NCBI GenBank assembly: GCA_027055635.1
Contig: JALUMZ010000250.1
Span: 1 to 7,118, forward strand
DNA from: Campylobacteraceae bacterium
Lineage (GTDB): Bacteria > Campylobacterota > Campylobacteria > Campylobacterales > Sulfurospirillaceae
DNA: 7,118 nt
Direction of reading: 5' to 3'
The notes under the pieces were generated by a model. That model did no database searches. It worked only from the letters and a program-made list of their open reading frames with translations, and was not told the origin of the DNA. Shown piece by piece: positions 5,925-7,118 of this stretch; the stretch's first letter is position 1, and the number at the start of each line of letters is the position of its first letter. Position numbers and translations under genes: made by a program.

Positions 5925-7070
5925 CTACTTAACGATAACCCAATCACCATTTTTAATATCCAACAGAACCATACCTGTTTTGGTATCAAGTCCTAAGTGG
6001 TCAGTAGGACTCATATTTACTACCCCATCAACCCCTTGAAAATCCTTAAGATTCTCTATGCCATCTCTTATCTTTTGTGGATTTGTTGATTTTTCCGCTT
6101 TTATCGCAGCAACTATAGCATATAGTGAATCATAAGCATGTCCGCCAAAGCTTGCAACTTGTGTGTGAAATGCCTTTTCATACTCATTTTTATAAGCTAA
6201 TGCCACTTTTTTCACCGGATTTGAATCAGCTAATTTATCGGCTACCACAACAGGAGGTGCAACCAATCTAACACCATTTGCCGCTTTGCCGGCTATCTCT
6301 ATAAATTTTTTGGAAGCTACACCGTGGGATTGATATAGAGGTTGTTTGATTTTAAGTTGTCTGTAATTTTTTGTAACTATCGCAGGACCTTGACCAAAAC
6401 CCGGATTTAAGACAGCTTGTACTTTTTTGTTGTTTTTTATCTTGAGAAGCTGGGTTGTCATGTCCGAATCTTTTTTGCCATAAGTTTCATCAGCAACTAT
6501 CTTTATGCCATAACTCGGGGCTACACCTTTACACTGTTTTCTCATAGATTTTCCAAATCCGCCACTTCCTGAAATCAAAGCTAGATTTGTCAATTTTCGC
6601 TTTTTGAGATCTTGCATGATTCTCTGACAAGCCATTCTGTCGGTTGCTACCATCTTAAATACATATTTTTTAACAGGATTTATAATCACAACAGCTCCCG
6701 CCATAGATATCAAAGGAATCTTGGCTCTTTGAACAAACTTGATGATAGCCATAGTCTCACCGGTAGTTGAAGGACCTATGATAGCCACAACTTTATCTTG
6801 ATTGATAAGTCTTTTTACAAATGTCACAGCCTTTTTAGGACTTGCACCCGTATCATAAGCTATAAGTTCCAACTTTTGACCGTCAACTCCACCTTCATTA
6901 TTTATCTTCTTGACATAATGTTGCAATGTCTTAAGCTCAGGGTCTCCCAAAAATGATGCCGGTCCAGTGGCAGAGACAATCGCCCCTATCTTTATAGTCC
7001 CCGCATTAAGTAACGAAAAGCTAGAAACAAACACAAACGCTAAAATACTCAAACCTATTTTCTTAAGCAT
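5925..7070 (-). CDS. livK: Periplasmic substrate-binding protein, LivJ/LivK family (ligand uncertain)
   Basis: This 381-residue protein captures the ligand in the periplasm and delivers it to LivH/LivM. A signal peptide is clear: MLKK, a hydrophobic core to about residue 21, and a probable signal peptidase I cut after LNA (21-23). There is no lipobox. The mature part is a type 1 periplasmic-binding fold with IKIGAIVSATGPASFLGDPE (27-45), INNEGGVDG (56-64), IIGPSTTGETMA (97-108) and HAYDSLYAIVAAI (311-323). Cys148 and Cys180 could form a disulfide. Matched by eye to E. coli LivJ/LivK, Ser79 seems kept (Ser101 region), but Thr102, Tyr150 and Glu226 appear as Ala126, Phe172 and His249. The ligand may therefore not be a standard alpha-amino acid. 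The start has AGGAG at 7078-7082, 7 nt upstream, behind an extended -10. It is first in the operon. Confidence 0.9.
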   Translation of the reverse strand: MLKKIGLSILAFVFVSSFSLLNAGTIKIGAIVSATGPASFLGDPELKTLQHYVKKINNEGGVDGQKLELIAYDTGASPKKAVTFVKRLINQDKVVAIIGPSTTGETMAIIKFVQRAKIPLISMAGAVVIINPVKKYVFKMVATDRMACQRIMQDLKKRKLTNLALISGSGGFGKSMRKQCKGVAPSYGIKIVADETYGKKDSDMTTQLLKIKNNKKVQAVLNPGFGQGPAIVTKNYRQLKIKQPLYQSHGVASKKFIEIAGKAANGVRLVAPPVVVADKLADSNPVKKVALAYKNEYEKAFHTQVASFGGHAYDSLYAIVAAIKAEKSTNPQKIRDGIENLKDFQGVDGVVNMSPTDHLGLDTKTGMVLLDIKNGDWVIVK

Positions 7071-7089
7071 ACCAAAACTCCTAAAATTA

Positions 7090-7112
7090 AATTTTGGTAT
7101 TGTAACAAAATT
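7090..7112. repeat. 7-bp inverted repeat flanking the livK -10 box, possible operator
   Basis: AATTTTG at 7090-7096 and CAAAATT at 7106-7112 are exact reverse complements with a 9-nt spacer that contains the -10 hexamer of the livK promoter. A dimeric repressor bound here would block transcription. The arms are almost all A/T, so chance occurrence is quite possible. Confidence 0.3.
7099..7107 (-). promoter_or_regulatory. Extended -10 promoter of the liv operon
   Basis: On the minus strand the bases read TGTTACAAT, a good TGnTAnAAT extended -10. The hexamer ends 28 nt before the livK ATG, so the leader would be about 21 nt and include the AGGAG ribosome binding site. The same 28-nt distance is seen for the leftward gene at the other end of the window. 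Only 11 nt upstream are in view, so a -35 region cannot be judged. Confidence 0.55.
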
Positions 7113-7118
7113 AAGTTT

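Noticed and set aside
3711..6039. Several plus-strand open frames opposite livG, livM, livH and livK
   Set aside because: All lie entirely antisense to clear Liv genes, with translations lacking family features or credible start sites.

Overview
The window looks like chromosomal DNA from a Campylobacterota (epsilonproteobacterial) species, probably a Sulfurimonas-like free-living member. The grounds are AT-rich DNA, heavy use of ATA (Ile) and TTA/AAA codons, extended -10 (TGnTAnAAT) promoters with A/T tracts upstream, and the gene order flaG-fliD-fliS-small helical ORF. The genus is inferred from general appearance, not from a search.

Layout. (1) Positions 1-218, minus strand: the start of an unrecognised gene that runs off the left edge. 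(2) Positions 219-345: a divergent promoter region with an extended -10 for the leftward gene and a strong sigma-28 (FliA) promoter for the rightward genes; an A9 tract lies inside the sigma-28 spacer. (3) Positions 346-2675, plus strand: flaG, fliD, fliS and a 75-residue helical ORF that is probably a FliT-like chaperone. Spacing is tight and the last two genes overlap. (4) Positions 2664-7070, minus strand: a complete ABC uptake operon of the branched-chain amino acid (HAAT/Liv) type, transcribed livK-livH-livM-livG-livF. Its promoter lies at the right edge of the window. The two operons converge and their last genes overlap tail to tail by 12 nt.

How the genes work together. The flagellar genes belong to the late class: FliD caps the growing filament, FliS escorts flagellin to the export gate, FlaG influences filament length, and the small ORF may escort FliD. 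A sigma-28 promoter fits that timing. The Liv genes encode a periplasmic binding protein, two permeases and two ATPases, which form one importer. By eye, the binding protein has lost several residues that hold the alpha-amino acid head group in E. coli LivJ/LivK, so its real ligand may not be Leu/Ile/Val.

No mobile element, CRISPR array, RNA gene or clear intrinsic terminator was seen, and I found no convincing undescribed system. The points most worth checking are the A9 tract in the sigma-28 spacer, the ligand pocket of the binding protein, the receiver-like fold of the left-edge gene, and the 75-residue ORF with its internal 9-bp hairpin and convergent overlap.
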